A DNA stretch of 64,000 nt, from NCBI RefSeq assembly GCF_003671495.1, contig NZ_RCHN01000013.1:186001-250000 (forward strand). The letters run 5' to 3'. This document shows positions 62,360-64,000 of this stretch, piece after piece. The notes beneath the pieces are model-generated. The model did not search any database, was not told the DNA's origin, and saw nothing but the letters and a program-made list of their open reading frames with translations. This DNA is from Ketobacter sp. (lineage in GTDB: Bacteria; Pseudomonadota; Gammaproteobacteria; Pseudomonadales; Ketobacteraceae). Every line of letters begins with the position of its first letter. Position 1 is the first letter of the stretch. The position numbers and the translations under genes are program-made.

Positions 62360-64000
62360 ATGCACGAACAGAAAGTTCTAATCGTCGAAGACGAGAATAT
62401 CGTCGCCATGGATCTCTCCCGCCGGCTGGCCAAACTGGGCTACACGGTCGTGGGCATGGCCTCCTCAGGCAATCGCGCCCTGGAACTGGTGGACACCCGG
62501 TCCCCGGACATCATTCTTATGGACATTCATATCCGGGGCACGGCAGACGGCATTGAAGTTGCCGACCAGATCAACGCCCAACACCAGATCCCGGTGATCT
62601 TTCTGACCGCCTATTCAGAAGACACCACCCTGGCCCGAGCCAAACAGACCCGCCCCTATGGCTATCTGTTAAAACCCTTTTCCGAACGGGAGCTGCACGT
62701 GGCCATCCAGGTTGCCCTGGAGCGACACCGGGAGGACCAGCAGCGCATTCAAAAACAAACCCATCTGCAACGGGCCCTGGATGCCGCCCACATGGGAACC
62801 TGGGAAATGACCGCCACAGCGGAGCCGGAGGCTGACACTGGCGCAGGCGCAGGGGCCACCATTTTGAGTTATTCCCCCACCGGCCACCTGACCCGGTTTG
62901 ACGATTGGCGCCAGTTCATCGGCCATGTGGTAGTCCGGGACCGAAGCCAGGTGAGCCACACCCTGGAACAACTGCAGCAAAACACCAATGCGGAACTGAG
63001 CATCGAATTTGAAGCGAACCTGCCGCGCCAGGGCCATCGCTGGTTCAAACTCTGTGGCAAATCGTTCAGCTCCGGGGATCAGCAACGGGTCGTCGGGATA
63101 CTGCAGGATGTCACCGAACATCATCACTCCGAGACCGCCCTCAAACAGGCCGCCACGGCTTTCACCTGCAGCGCCGACGGTATCGTTGTGCTGGACCAGG
63201 ACCTGCGCATCCTCAGCGTCAACCAGTCCTTTTGCCGCATCGTTGGCCAACCTTCGGAACAATGCCTGGGGCAGGAGCTGGCGCTCCTGAGCCCGGAAGC
63301 CCTCGGCCCGGAGCACAGCGACTCACTGTGGAAAACCTTGCATCAGACCGGCAGCTGGCAGGGTGAAGCCAGCTTCCACCGCCACGACAACCGGCTGCTG
63401 CATGTGTTGTTGAACATCGGCAGTGTGCCGGAGCGGCTGAATCAGGAAGCCCAGTACGTGGTCGTGGTCAGTGATGTGACGCCCATGCACCATGAACAGC
63501 AGAAGCTGTCCCACATTGCCTATTACGACAGCCTGACCGGATTACCCAATCGCAACCTGTTCCTTGATAGGCTGGAACAATGCATGGCCAAAGCCCGGCG
63601 TCAGACCAGCCGCTTTGGGGTGTTGTTTCTCGACCTGGATCATTTCAAGCAGGTCAATGACAGCCTGGGCCATGCCATGGGCGACCGCTTGCTGAAAGCC
63701 GTCGCCCAACGGCTCAAGTCCCAGCTGCGTTCCTCCGACACCCTCTGCCGCATCGGCGGTGATGAGTTCATTGTCATTGCAGAAGCCGTGCAGGCAACCG
63801 AGGATCTGGAGTTACTGGCCAAAAAAATTCTCAGTCTGTTGAATCATCCTATCCGCCTGGGCAATACGGAAGTGCAAACCGGGGTCAGCATCGGCATCGG
63901 TCTGTATCCCGATCACTCCCGCGACCGGGATGAGCTGATCAAAATGGCCGACACCGCCATGTACTCCGCCAAGACCCGGGGCCGTCAGGGTTACGCACTC
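62360..64000 (+). CDS. REC-PAS-PAS-GGDEF signalling protein (truncated by window end)
   Basis: At least 547 residues, open to the end of the window. A receiver domain comes first (VLIVEDENIVAMDLSRRL, phospho-acceptor Asp in IILMDIHIRG, Lys in GYLLKPFSE). Two PAS-like segments follow (about 140-250, ending GILQDVTEHH, and about 265-370, ending VVVVSDVTPMHHEQQ). A diguanylate cyclase domain then begins YDSLTGLPNRNLFLDRL, with the active-site motif RIGGDEFIV intact and SIGIGLYPDHSRD after it. An EAL domain may follow, but it lies outside. It probably makes c-di-GMP in response to phosphorylation. The ATG at 62360 is preceded by AGGAAGAAGG. Confidence 0.9.
   Translation, partial: MHEQKVLIVEDENIVAMDLSRRLAKLGYTVVGMASSGNRALELVDTRSPDIILMDIHIRGTADGIEVADQINAQHQIPVIFLTAYSEDTTLARAKQTRPYGYLLKPFSERELHVAIQVALERHREDQQRIQKQTHLQRALDAAHMGTWEMTATAEPEADTGAGAGATILSYSPTGHLTRFDDWRQFIGHVVVRDRSQVSHTLEQLQQNTNAELSIEFEANLPRQGHRWFKLCGKSFSSGDQQRVVGILQDVTEHHHSETALKQAATAFTCSADGIVVLDQDLRILSVNQSFCRIVGQPSEQCLGQELALLSPEALGPEHSDSLWKTLHQTGSWQGEASFHRHDNRLLHVLLNIGSVPERLNQEAQYVVVVSDVTPMHHEQQKLSHIAYYDSLTGLPNRNLFLDRLEQCMAKARRQTSRFGVLFLDLDHFKQVNDSLGHAMGDRLLKAVAQRLKSQLRSSDTLCRIGGDEFIVIAEAVQATEDLELLAKKILSLLNHPIRLGNTEVQTGVSIGIGLYPDHSRDRDELIKMADTAMYSAKTRGRQGYAL

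Overview
The window looks like a chromosomal segment of a free-living, GC-rich gammaproteobacterium. The kind that uses lipids or hydrocarbons (Alcanivorax/Ketobacter/Marinobacter-like) fits best. The grounds are the neighbourhood amtB-glnK-ubiK...comM, the cmoAB pair, biosynthetic speA/speE, rep, a five-gene urea ABC transporter, a prokaryotic fatty acyl-CoA reductase of the wax-ester type, a FadL/OmpP1 porin, and acyl-CoA dehydrogenase/SDR genes. The genus is an inference; no rRNA or tRNA is present. Coding density is high and I see no insertion sequence, prophage, integron or CRISPR array.

Layout. (1) 0-7.3 kb: an SDR, an RND pump (permease plus lipoprotein adaptor) divergent from its TetR gene with three tandem operator-like palindromes between them, a DUF523 protein and an AraC regulator. 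(2) 7.4-15.4 kb: a secreted alpha/beta hydrolase, an operon of glutamine-synthetase-like ligase, aldehyde dehydrogenase and Fe-alcohol dehydrogenase (possibly gamma-glutamylation of an amine or amino alcohol), a lipoprotein amidohydrolase and a periplasmic glutaminase. (3) 15.4-18.9 kb: polyamine synthesis (speA, speE) and a DUF4124 protein. (4) 19-21.3 kb: glnK-amtB under a probable sigma54/NtrC promoter, and ubiK. (5) 21.4-27.5 kb: the PA2779/PA2778 pair, a 7TMR-DISM hybrid kinase and comM. (6) 27.5-32.5 kb: a second RND operon (tetR, adaptor, pump). (7) 32.5-39.8 kb: a lipid-related cluster with a DUF7064-like protein, an APH-type kinase, a DUF6285 protein, a TetR regulator, a FadL-like porin, a cysteine-rich secreted protein and a fatty acyl-CoA reductase. 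A perfect 28-bp palindrome precedes the first gene, and a related site precedes the porin gene. (8) 40-42.5 kb: a BtuB-like receptor behind a cobalamin riboswitch. (9) 42.5-49.5 kb: cmoAB, an ACAD10/11-like dehydrogenase operon and rep. (10) 49.6-54 kb: a TorF-type porin, a collagen-like secreted protein and egtB-egtD for ergothioneine. (11) 54-61.4 kb: urtABCDE under a probable sigma54/NtrC promoter, ureG without other urease genes, and a DUF2244 protein. (12) 61.4-64 kb: a single-HKD phospholipase-D-like protein and a REC-PAS-PAS-GGDEF protein cut by the window end.

Two themes tie the window together. The first is nitrogen: ammonium uptake and sensing, urea uptake, periplasmic glutaminase, a GS-like ligase and polyamines, with matching sigma54 plus NtrC-like sites at both glnK and urtA. 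The second is lipid metabolism: FadL, acyl-CoA dehydrogenase, SDRs, an acyl-CoA reductase, and a kinase/DUF6285 pair that resembles the bacterial 4-hydroxyacyl-CoA kinase module.
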